A model generated the notes under the pieces. That model was not told where the DNA came from. It ran no database searches and saw only the letters and a list, made by a program, of their open reading frames with translations. 64,000 nucleotides of DNA from PALSA-612 sp963776375. GTDB lineage: Bacteria; Actinomycetota; Thermoleophilia; Gaiellales; Gaiellaceae. This document shows, piece by piece, positions 29,350-39,435 of this stretch (its first letter is position 1; every line of letters starts with the position of its first letter). The DNA lies in NCBI GenBank assembly GCA_963776375.1, contig CAVZMF010000002.1, positions 62,001 through 126,000 on the forward strand. The letters are read 5' to 3'. Made by a program: the position numbers and the translations under genes.

Positions 29350-29773
29350 GCGAGTTCCCTCAGGGCCTGCTGGAGCCTTTCGGTTGCACGGGCATGCCTC
29401 GTTTTCGCGTCACCGACCAGGGCAACGCACCTCGTATAGCTCCGGGCGCCTGCGCTCTGGACGAGCAGCGTGAGCGACGCGTTCAGCAGGTCGATCGCCT
29501 CGAGCGCGTGCCGCTTCGCGACGTGCCGATTGGTGTCGATCGCGTCGATTCGGTCCACAGCACGCGGTAGACGCTGCGCACCTGCTTGATCGAGTTGACG
29601 AGCCCTGGCTCGACGACGAGGCGCAGATGTGGCTTTGCCCGCAGCGAAAGTCCTTGCGGCAGCGCAGCGGCGAGCTGCCGTCCCGCCCGCTCGAGCGCAG
29701 GGTTGGGTTGCGTCATCAGGCGGCGGATCTCCTGTGCGCCCGCGTCCGGCGCTCCATGCCGGCGGAGTCTCAC
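29346..29773 (-). CDS. Helical protein of the MauE operon (one frameshift)
   Basis: The joined product is about 142 residues from GTG 29773. The first half reads QPNPALERAGRQLAAALPQG and KPHLRLVVEPGLVNSIKQV; after one indel near 29555 it continues RIDAIDTNRHVAKRHALEAIDLLNASL and ends ATERLQQALRELA. It is mostly helical, with no signal peptide or membrane segment. No family is recognised. Both ends overlap neighbours by 4 nt (GTGA upstream, ATGA downstream), so it is translated together with the MauE-thioredoxin and 14-Cys genes. Confidence 0.55.
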
Positions 29774-30732
29774 GCGGCTGCTCCCGTGAGGTGGAGCGAC
29801 GGTGTTGTCCGCATGAGTTCCCCGACCTCGGCCGCCCCGACAGCCGGCGGCCTGGCAAGGAGGCCGTCACCGTCCACGAGAAAAGCCGTGGGCACGGCGA
29901 TCACACCGTAGAGCCGCATGACTTTGCGTTCCGCGTCGACGAGCACCACGTCGACGTCGTGCGCCGCGGTCGTGGCGGCAACCGCGTCCGCATCGCCGCC
30001 GGCGACCGCCACGACGCGGCTGCTCCTCTGGGCGTCGACGTTACGGAGCACGTGCTTGCAGGCGCTGCAGCCGGGGGCCGTGAAGAGCAGGATCGTGTCT
30101 CCCGACTCCTCGAGGAGGCTGTCGAGCGCTACGACCGCGGCGGTGAGATCGGGGAGCGCGAAGGACGGCGCCGCCTCGCCGACTTCGAGCGGCGTGAGCC
30201 CGGGCGAGCCTGCCTCGAACTCGTTGATCCGCCGCAACGCTCGGCCGTAGCGGCGGAGGAGTTCGAGCCAGAGCCAGGCCTGGGCAGCAACGAGGGCTGC
30301 GGCCACGGCGGTGAGCTCGGTCATGCCGGGCTGCGAGGTGGGTCGCCACGCGATTACGACGGCGAGCGCCGTGAGCGCGCCGGTGCGGACGAGGGTGGTA
30401 ACGGCGACGGGCGCGGAGTGCAGCCGCCCGAAGCAGTGGCAGTCGTGCGACTCGCGGCGGGCGACGCTGCGCGCGATCGCCGCGCAGAAGACGAGGAGCA
30501 GGCCGCACGACGTGACAGCCGCCGCGCGAGCGGTCTGCGCCGGCACGAGTGCCAGGGCGAGCACGAGTTCCACGACCGGAAGCACCAGCCCGACAGGCCG
30601 CGACATTCGACCGCGGACGCCGAACCGCTCGACCGCACGCTGCGAGCCGTCGAGGTCGAGCAGCTTGCCGAGTGCCGCGAAGGCGAAGACGGCGGAGAGG
30701 GCCAGCCGCGCGAGCACGAGCGCCGCGGTCAC
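29770..30732 (-). CDS. MauE-thioredoxin fusion protein
   Basis: This 320-residue protein joins two parts. Residues 1-150 form a four-helix MauE/DoxX-like membrane domain (RLALSAVFAFAALGKLLDL, LPVVELVLALALVP, and SHDCHCFG near 95-102, a Cys pair typical of MauE). Residues 180-310 form a thioredoxin-fold redoxin (PSFALPDLTAAVV, LLFTAPGCSACKHVL with CxxC near 221-224, YGVIAVPTAFLVDGDG). MauE and MauD together promote disulfide formation in the methylamine dehydrogenase small subunit; here the two functions are fused. The inferred role is oxidising or isomerising exported partners such as the 14-Cys protein. GTG 30732 overlaps the DUF4242-like stop. Confidence 0.85.
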   Translation of the reverse strand: MTAALVLARLALSAVFAFAALGKLLDLDGSQRAVERFGVRGRMSRPVGLVLPVVELVLALALVPAQTARAAAVTSCGLLLVFCAAIARSVARRESHDCHCFGRLHSAPVAVTTLVRTGALTALAVVIAWRPTSQPGMTELTAVAAALVAAQAWLWLELLRRYGRALRRINEFEAGSPGLTPLEVGEAAPSFALPDLTAAVVALDSLLEESGDTILLFTAPGCSACKHVLRNVDAQRSSRVVAVAGGDADAVAATTAAHDVDVVLVDAERKVMRLYGVIAVPTAFLVDGDGLLARPPAVGAAEVGELMRTTPSLHLTGAAA

Positions 30733-31046
30733 GGCGTCGTCTCCGCCGTCGGCGCTACGGTGTTCGAGTTCAGCTCCAGCGCGTCGACGATTCGCTCGAA
30801 CGGAACGTTTGCCCGCCGGTACGCCGTCTCGACGACCTCGACGCTCGCCGCGGCGAACACGCAGAACGCCGCCTCGTCCTCGGGCACGAGCGTCGAGTGC
30901 AGGAAACGGATCTGCGCGCCCTCGCGCGAGAGCTCGTCGGCGGAGAGGCGCACCCGGTCGGCCGCAGCCTGGAACTCGTCGGCCGTGATACCCGGCCAGT
31001 AGTGCTCGACCAGAAACGTCTGCGGAGGCCCGGTCGCGTCGCTCAT
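30729..31046 (-). CDS. DUF4242-like small protein (copy 2)
   Basis: The product is 105 residues: FLVEHYWPGITADEF, then QIRFLHSTLVPEDEAAFCVF, followed by a helix. It shares the RFL.S..VPED...F core and overall length with copy 1 at 9233-9523. It is the first gene of the seven-gene overlapping set and lies 50 bp downstream of the second LAL regulator. TAGCCT 8 nt before the ATG suggests its own near-leaderless promoter. The GTGA overlap with the MauE fusion implies coupled translation. DUF4242 assignment is by pattern only; metal binding is not verified. Confidence 0.72.
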   Translation of the reverse strand: MSDATGPPQTFLVEHYWPGITADEFQAAADRVRLSADELSREGAQIRFLHSTLVPEDEAAFCVFAAASVEVVETAYRRANVPFERIVDALELNSNTVAPTAETTP

Positions 31047-31054
31047 GGAGCGCG

Positions 31055-31060
31055 AGGCTA
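31055..31060 (-). promoter_or_regulatory. Candidate -10 box (TAGCCT) of the seven-gene operon
   Basis: On the minus strand TAGCCT lies 8 nt before the ATG at 31046, inside the 49-bp gap after the LAL stop. It is a candidate target promoter for that regulator. No -35 is obvious, as expected for an activator-dependent promoter. Confidence 0.4.
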
Positions 31061-31095
31061 CGAGCCGGCCCTGCCCCCTCGCATCAGGGGGTTCC

Positions 31096-33929
31096 CTACG
31101 GTTTTGGCGCCGCCCCCTCGTGCCTGCGCTCCGCCATCCTCGCCCCGAGCTCGGCCCGCGAGCGGATGCCGAGCTTGCGGTAGATGCGCGTCAGGTTCGC
31201 CTCGACCGTCTTCGGGCTCATGAACAACGCCTGTGCCACCTCGCGGTTCGTTCGGCCCGACCCGGTCAGCTCGGCCACCTGCTCCTCGGTCGGCGTGAGC
31301 TCCTGCGGCGCGCCGCGGCGGATCGGAACGCGGCGGAGCTCTGCCTCGGCACGGGCGGTCCAGAGCGGCGCCCCCAGCTCGTCGAAGATCTCCCGGGAGC
31401 GCTCGAGCGCCTCCTTCGAGGCCTTCCGCTCGCCGCGCCTGCGTCGCACCTGGCCGACGGCGAGCAGCGTTCGCGCCTGGTCGAACGGCACGATTGCCCG
31501 GTCGTGGAGCTCCAGCGCGTGGCCGAGCGCGTCGGCCGCCCCGTCCAGGTCCTGGACGGCCGCGACGAGTAGCCCGCGGCACCGCGCCGAGACTGCGAGC
31601 ACGGGAACGTTCTCCGGAATGCGCGCACGCTCCTCCAGCAGGCCGATCACGCCCTCGGCGCGCTCGATCTCGCCGACCTCGATCAGCGCCTCGGCGAAGT
31701 CGGCGTAGGAACGGGCCGGCTGGGTGGTGCCGATTCCCTCGCGGATCTCCATGTTTCGCCACAGGTGGGCGACCGTCGCGGCCGCGTCGCCGAGCGAGAG
31801 CTCGATGAAGCCCAGCACCGAGAGAGCGTTCGAGCTGTTCCACGGCTCGTCGCACCTCTCCGCCTCGGAGAGCAGCTCGGTTGCCTCCGCGCGCGCCTCC
31901 TCGATCCTGCCCTGTGGGCGTCGACGAGCGCGAGGTTGTAGAGCGCCTGCCGCCGCTGCTCCGGTTGCGCGGTCGCCTCGGCGAGCTCGAGGTGCTCGAC
32001 CGCGTACCGTGCGGCTTCGTCCCAGTTGCCTGTCCAGAGCTCGAGCTGCGGCAGATGGCCGACGACGTAGGGGAGCGACGAGTCGTCGCCCTCCTCGACC
32101 GCGGCCCGGTGCGCGGACTCCAGCCACGGGCGCGCCTCGTCGAACCTGCCCTGGTACTTGAGCCACGGCCCGAGCGCGGCGCTCATGCGGTCGGCGACGT
32201 TCGGCGCCGGCGCCACGCGCTCGAGGGCGAGGCCCCGTTCCACGGCGTCCATCGGCAGCCCGTGGCCGGTGTAGAACTCGCTCTCGACGTACGCCAGGAG
32301 CGCCTGCGAGAGGACCTTCGGGTCCGGGTCGGCGACCCCTTCCAGGAGCTCGAGGGCGATCCGAGCGTGCCGCTGCGCGAGCTCGAAGTCGTTCCAGGAG
32401 ACCAGCGCGAGCGTTGCGTGGATCCGGGCCTGCAGCTGCGGGTCGGTGCCTTCCTCCTCGAGGGCCCTGCGGCAGCATGCGACGGCCTCGGCCGGCGTAC
32501 CGGCCACGTGGAGAATCCGCGCCTGGAGCTCGAGCGCGCACGCCCGTAGCGCGCCGGAGGCGCCCGGTTCGAGGACCTCCTCGGCCAGCCCCTGCGCTCG
32601 TCCCGTGTCGCCGGCACTGAAGGCGAACTCGGCCAGCTCGCTCAGCCGCCGGCGCCGCCCGTCGGAGTGCTCCGCCGGCGTGAGCCGGCAGGCGAGCTCC
32701 GCGAGCTCGGCCGCGACCTCGGGTGCACCCCGCGAGTTGGCGTCTTGCGCCGCCACGTCGAGCCGCTCGGCCACAGCCTCGTCGGGGGAAACCGCCGCGA
32801 GGGCCAGGTGCCGGGCCTGCTCTTCACGCTCGGACACCGCCGCGGCGAGCAGCCCGTGCAGCGCACGCCGCCTCTGCGGGGCCGCGGACGCGTACACCGT
32901 GGAGGCAAGCACGGGATGGGTGAACCGGACGAGTCCGCCCTGAAGCTCGACGATGCGTGTCCGCTCGGCAGCTTCCAGCGCTTCGCCGGTCTCTTCGCCC
33001 AGCGCGGTCGCGATCAGCTCCGGGGTCGGGTCCGCGAGGGCTGCTGCCGCGAGCAGCACGTCCCGATGTCCGGCGGCGATCCGGTCGACGCGCCCCTCCA
33101 TCAGCGCGGAGAGCGTCTCCGGAACGGGAAGCGGCTCGCCCGGGCCGAGCCGGGCGCCGGTTGCCGCCAGCGCGCGCGCGAGCTCGAGGGCGAAGAGCGG
33201 ATTGCCGCCCGACGTCTCCGCGATCCGGCGCAGCGTCGGCCGAGGGAAGACCTGCCCGAGCTGCGCGCTGATCACGTGGTAGAGGCCGCTGAGGCTCAGC
33301 GGCCCGAGGCGCACGCGCTCGACGTGGCCCGGCAGGATGCGCTCGAGCTGGAGGGCGTCGGGCTTCGCCCCGCGATCCGAGCGGCGCGCGACAACCAGCC
33401 GGATCGGGCTGCCGGAGAGGCGCCTGAGAGCGAACGCGAGCGCGGCAGCCGACGCGCGGTCGAGCCACTGGACGTCGTCGACGGCGACGACGAGCGGGGC
33501 GTCGGCCGCCGAAGCCCGCAGGAGCGAGCAGACCGCCGTGCCCACGGCACGCCGGTCGAGAGCCACGCCCGCGGGAGCCGTCCGGAGCAGGGCGATCTCG
33601 AGCGAGACCCGCTGCGGCTCCGGAAGGGTGGGTAGGGAGTCCTCCACGACGGGCGTGAGAAGGTCGGCCAGCGACGCGAACGCGAGCTTCGTCTCGGCCT
33701 CCACCGGACGGCACCAGAGCACCGGCAGGTCGTGCGCTTCGGCGTCGAGGACGGTCTCCCAGAGGGCCGTCTTGCCGATGCCCGGCTCGCCCTCGATGAC
33801 GAGCGCGCGCAGGCCCTGCTCGTCCGAGTCGAGCAGGCGCTCGATGGTCGCGACCTCCTGGTCGCGCCCGACGACGCGACGTCGTTCGCCCACGCTCGGG
33901 ATCGTGGACGGAGTCCCCGCAAGCGTCAA
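31096..33929 (-). CDS. LAL-family transcriptional regulator (copy 2), one frameshift
   Basis: The joined product is about 944 residues. Walker A GEPGIGKT lies at residues 47-54 and Walker B is PLVVAVDDVQWLDR. A long TPR-like region follows, then a LuxR HTH (LTPTEEQVAELTGSGRTNRE through RIYRKLGIRSRAELG). Architecture and size match the LAL gene at 9584-12308, though the sequences are clearly diverged. One base is missing near 31918 (ALVDAHR to GRIEEARAEATELL). TTG 33929 is the first start; GTG 33893 (VGERRRVVGRDQE) is equally possible. It sits upstream of the seven-gene operon and divergent from uvrA, with the SOS box between. Confidence 0.87.
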
Positions 33930-33942
33930 ATCCGCGCTCTGA

Positions 33943-33956
33943 CGAACATACGTTCC
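33943..33956 (+). promoter_or_regulatory. LexA-type SOS box upstream of uvrA
   Basis: CGAACATACGTTCC matches the Gram-positive LexA consensus CGAACRNRYGTTCG at all but the last base. It lies 45 nt before the uvrA ATG and covers the -35 region of the uvrA promoter (-10 TAAACT at 33973-33978). uvrA is a classical SOS gene. It also lies between uvrA and the LAL start, so it could affect both. Confidence 0.75.
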
Positions 33957-33972
33957 CGTCCGATCCGGTCGG

Positions 33973-33978
33973 TAAACT
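33973..33978 (+). promoter_or_regulatory. -10 box (TAAACT) of uvrA
   Basis: TAAACT lies 9 nt before ATG 33988 with no ribosome site, implying a 5' leader of only a few nucleotides. The -35 region coincides with the SOS box. Confidence 0.45.
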
Positions 33979-33987
33979 GGGTTGGTT

Positions 33988-36824
<2,837 letters not shown>

Positions 36825-36825
<1 letters not shown>

Positions 36826-36998
36826 TGGCGCGCAACCCGTTCGGGCACGTCGACCTCCGCGTGTCGTCGCTGGACGGGGCGCTGCCCTTCTACGAGGCGC
36901 TGCTGCCTGCGCTCGGGTACGTGCACCGGTATGACAGCGAGACGTGGAAGGCGTTCACGAGCGAGGGCCCGTTGCCTGGACGAGCGTCTCGCTCGCAT
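36825..36998 (+). pseudogene. VOC/glyoxalase-family N-terminal fragment
   Basis: Starting at a GTG that overlaps the uvrA stop, about 55 residues read a vicinal-oxygen-chelate half-domain (NPFGHVDLRVSSLDGALPFY, LLPALGYVHRYDSETWKAF). Homology then stops abruptly at about 36990, just before the promoter of the next gene. VOC proteins need at least one full beta-alpha-beta3 pair, so this is a truncated remnant. The break point suggests that the promoter-plus-orphan unit 37000-37806 was inserted here. Confidence 0.6.
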
Positions 36999-37007
36999 TC
37001 GCGTCGT

Positions 37008-37069
37008 TTGACACTCAGCCGGATCGCGGGTAGAAGCACGTGGGTGACGTTCTGCCGCGCCAAGGAGGT
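37008..37069 (+). promoter_or_regulatory. Strong sigma70-type promoter and Shine-Dalgarno of the orphan gene
   Basis: TTGACA (37008-37013), a 17-nt spacer and TAGAAG (37031-37036) form a near-consensus promoter, the best -35/-10 pair seen in the window. AAGGAGGT (37062-37069) is a full Shine-Dalgarno, 5 nt before GTG 37075. Most genes here lack both elements, so this unit stands out. Confidence 0.65.
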
Positions 37070-37074
37070 CGGCC

Positions 37075-37806
37075 GTGTACGCGTACGATGAACAGCCCAG
37101 GCCGCCGGCCTCGCGACGGATCGTCATCCCCGAGCAGACGGGACGCCGGTTCGACCTCGGCACGTCTCGGCGGGATGATCCGGCGTCGGATACCGCCAGG
37201 TTCAGCTTCGCCTTCGGCGTCCCGGCTACGGACAAGTCCGTGGATTACGTGAGCGAGGATCGCTTCGGGCTCGTCCAGGACAGAGACCCGGACGGGGGCG
37301 GCGGGGGAGCCGTGAAGACGGACGCGGGCGCTCCCGTGAAGAAGGCGGCGGGGGTCGACTCCTTCACCGTGAAGTGGACCAAGAACTCGCTCTCGAGCTC
37401 GACGGCCGCAATGCTGCGCCTGGACTACGCCGTCAAGTTCTCGAAGGACGCGACTCACGACCCGGCCGTCGCCGAGTTCCGGCAGAACGCGTTCCACGTC
37501 ATCGAGATCACGGCCGGGCCGAAGAAGGGGTTCAAGCACGACAACAGCCCGCTGCACGACGACAACTACTCACGCGCCGACGACGACTCGGGCAACCCCC
37601 TCAGCGACGTCAACTTCACCTCGAACGACAACCCCGGCGCGAAGCCGATCAACAAGGACGACGTGATCGACTACACCTTCACCGCCGAGCAGATGGTCAT
37701 CGACACGTCCGACGGCAACAAGGTCGTCGCGAAGAGGGGGCCTCACACCGGCACGATCAAGGGCAAGGACCCGCGGACGTTCGGCGGCGTGCCGGCCACA
37801 CTCTGA
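37075..37806 (+). CDS. Orphan hypothetical protein with Gly-rich linker
   Basis: This 243-residue soluble protein has no signal peptide. Residues 1-75 are polar and apparently flexible. A GGGGGA linker follows near 77-82. The rest is a beta-rich acidic domain (VDSFTVKWTKNSLSSSTAAM, RLDYAVKFSKDATHDP, NAFHVIEITAGPKKGF, HDDNYSRADDDSG, then NKDDVIDYTFTAEQMVI). I do not recognise a family. It uses more Lys and Asn than its neighbours, and its promoter and ribosome site are far stronger than theirs. It sits after a truncated VOC gene, so transfer into this site is plausible. GTG 37075 is fixed by the Shine-Dalgarno. Confidence 0.7.
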   Translation: MYAYDEQPRPPASRRIVIPEQTGRRFDLGTSRRDDPASDTARFSFAFGVPATDKSVDYVSEDRFGLVQDRDPDGGGGGAVKTDAGAPVKKAAGVDSFTVKWTKNSLSSSTAAMLRLDYAVKFSKDATHDPAVAEFRQNAFHVIEITAGPKKGFKHDNSPLHDDNYSRADDDSGNPLSDVNFTSNDNPGAKPINKDDVIDYTFTAEQMVIDTSDGNKVVAKRGPHTGTIKGKDPRTFGGVPATL

Positions 37807-37820
37807 CCTCGCCGCCCGAC

Positions 37821-37826
37821 TAAGCT
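37821..37826 (+). promoter_or_regulatory. Leaderless -10 box (TAAGCT)
   Basis: TAAGCT is followed by 6 nt and GTG 37833 of the Yip1-like gene, supporting that GTG as the start. Confidence 0.5.
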
Positions 37827-37832
37827 CGTCGT

Positions 37833-38495
37833 GTGGCGGTGAGCTCGAGCCGGCCGGAGGCACTGGAGCGCGAGTGGTGGGCGCGGCTGCCCCGCCTCTT
37901 CTACGCGCCTGCGGAGGTGTTCGCGGAGCTTCGCGACGAGTCGCGCGCGGCGGCCGACGCGCGCCAGGAGCCGCTCGTCGCGCTCGCCTTCCTGGCCGGC
38001 ATCGCCATGCTCATCGGGATCGTCGCGATCCAGCCGCCGTACAACCGCTTCTACGCCGACCTGAGCGCGTTCAACATGACCTTCGAGGCGATCCTCGGCG
38101 GCGCGTTGGTCGCGATCTCGAACTTCTGGCTCGGCGGCGCGCTCCTCTACCTGGGCGCGCGCGGGCTCGGGGCCACGACCGGGTACAGGCTCGCCAGGCA
38201 CATAGCGGCGCTGGCCACCGCGCCGTTCGTGCTCGTGCTCGTCCTCGCGGTGCCGGTCCGGCTGGGCCTGTACGGCGTCGACCTGTTCCGCGACACCGGA
38301 CGCGACTCGGGCGCGGGCGGCGACGTCTTCATCGCCCTCGACGCGCTGGCGCTCGCGTGGACGCTCGCGCTCGCGCTGACCGGGATCCGCGTCACGCAGC
38401 GCTGGAACTGGGGGAGAGCAGCCTCCGCGCTCGGGATCGCCGCGTTGTTCGCGATCATGCTCGGGACGCTGACGTACGCAGCGACGCATAGTTGA
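37833..38495 (+). CDS. Yip1-like integral membrane protein
   Basis: The product is 220 residues. A cytoplasmic start (WWARLPRLFYAPAEVFAELRDES) is the usual lead-in of bacterial Yip1-domain proteins. About five hydrophobic segments follow (VALAFLAGIAMLIGIVAI, ILGGALVAISNFWLGGALLYL, LATAPFVLVLVLAVPV, IALDALALAWTLALALTGI, ALGIAALFAIMLGTL). The function of bacterial Yip1 proteins is unclear. It ends 5 nt before the PadR operator, so its own terminator is absent or overlaps that region. Confidence 0.75.
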   Translation: MAVSSSRPEALEREWWARLPRLFYAPAEVFAELRDESRAAADARQEPLVALAFLAGIAMLIGIVAIQPPYNRFYADLSAFNMTFEAILGGALVAISNFWLGGALLYLGARGLGATTGYRLARHIAALATAPFVLVLVLAVPVRLGLYGVDLFRDTGRDSGAGGDVFIALDALALAWTLALALTGIRVTQRWNWGRAASALGIAALFAIMLGTLTYAATHS

Positions 38496-38523
38496 CGATC
38501 TAATACTAAAGTTTTAGTATTAG
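38492..38523 (+). promoter_or_regulatory. PadR operator and leaderless promoter
   Basis: A perfect inverted repeat, CTAATACTAAA and TTTAGTATTAG around GT (38500-38523), lies 4 nt before GTG 38528. The right half contains TAGTAT (38515-38520), a -10 box 7 nt before the GTG, and TTGACG (38492-38497) is a -35 with a 17-nt spacer. A bound repressor would cover the -10, so PadR should shut off its own leaderless transcript. Confidence 0.8.
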
Positions 38524-38527
38524 TGGT

Positions 38528-39040
38528 GTGCTCACGCGGCTCCTCGTGCTCTGGCTCCTCTCGGAGCAAGCGCTGCACGGCTACCGGATCAAGAAGATCC
38601 TCGACGACGACGCGCTCCGCTTCTGGTTCCCGGTCGAGTACGCGTCGATCTACGCCGTCCTGCGAAGCCTCGTCCGTGGCGGTTTCGTCGACACGGTCGC
38701 GGTCGAGCGGGAGGGACAGCGCCCGGAACGAACGCGCTACGCGATCACGCACGAGGGCCGGCAGCACCTGTCGGAGCTGCTCGAGCGCGCCTGGCGCGAG
38801 CTTCCGGCCACGGGAGACCCGATCGGACTCGCGCTCGCCGCGCGCTCGGACCTCGAGGACGAACGGCGCATCCCGGAGCTCCTGGCCGAGCGTCGTGACG
38901 CGCTCCGCGACCGGCTCGAGCGGCTCGACGCGCAGGCGAGGTCCGCGCTCGCGCCGGAGATGGTCGACCGCAGGCGTGCGCTGACCGAGGCCGAGCTCGA
39001 GTGGACAGAGAACCTCCTGGCGAAGGAAAGGAGTCAGTGA
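38528..39040 (+). CDS. PadR-family transcriptional regulator
   Basis: This 170-residue regulator has the winged helix of PadR proteins (LLVLWLLSEQALHGYRIKKIL, EYASIYAVLRSLVRGGFV, GQRPERTRYAITHEGR) and a C-terminal coiled helix for dimerisation (ERRDALRDRLERLDAQAR). PadR proteins release DNA on binding small phenolic or drug-like ligands. The perfect palindrome just upstream indicates autoregulation. Its stop overlaps the start of the NUDIX-like gene (TGATG), so the two are co-expressed. Confidence 0.9.
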   Translation: MLTRLLVLWLLSEQALHGYRIKKILDDDALRFWFPVEYASIYAVLRSLVRGGFVDTVAVEREGQRPERTRYAITHEGRQHLSELLERAWRELPATGDPIGLALAARSDLEDERRIPELLAERRDALRDRLERLDAQARSALAPEMVDRRRALTEAELEWTENLLAKERSQ

Positions 39041-39435
39041 TGGCCGAGCAGCAACCCGACATCCAGCTGATCGCGAACCTCGTGATCGTGCGGCCCGACG
39101 GGCACGTGCTCTTCGTCCGCTACCACGCTGACGACGAGCGCTGGTGGCTCCCCGGCGAGGACCTCGAGCCCTACGAGCATCCCGACGAGCGCGCCCGGGC
39201 GATTCTCGACGGTCTTCGCGGGCTCACCGTTACGTCGATGTCGATGGAGGAGGTCGAGTCGTTCCGCGGCCGGCGCGGCTGGCACGTCGTCTTCACCTAT
39301 CGCATCGAGGCGGACGGCGACCCGGAGGCCGGCTTCCCCGCCGAATGGTTCCCGCCGGACGACCTGCCGCGCACGGTGCACGGCGGCTGGGAGCGCGACC
39401 GGGTCGGCCGTGTGCTCGCGACCGCGACCGGTTAG
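39040..39435 (+). CDS. NUDIX-like protein with degenerate catalytic box
   Basis: The product is 131 residues. The fold is NUDIX-like (LIANLVIVRPDGHVLFVRYH, WWLPGEDLEPYEHPDERARA, then FTYRIEADGD and an aromatic tail). The NUDIX box GxxxxxExxxxxxxREUxEExGU should carry REUxEE, but here that stretch reads RAILDGLRG, so the metal-binding glutamates are missing. It may bind a nucleotide or act as a sensor rather than hydrolyse. AAAGGAG lies before ATG 39040, which overlaps the PadR stop. It converges with panB (TTAG overlap). Confidence 0.7.
   Translation: MAEQQPDIQLIANLVIVRPDGHVLFVRYHADDERWWLPGEDLEPYEHPDERARAILDGLRGLTVTSMSMEEVESFRGRRGWHVVFTYRIEADGDPEAGFPAEWFPPDDLPRTVHGGWERDRVGRVLATATG

Noticed and set aside
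28753..30732. A true methylamine dehydrogenase (mau) cluster
   Set aside because: A MauE-redoxin fusion and a Cys-rich protein are present, but no MauB-type large subunit, and the quinone-forming residues of MauA were not recognised; kept only as an analogy.
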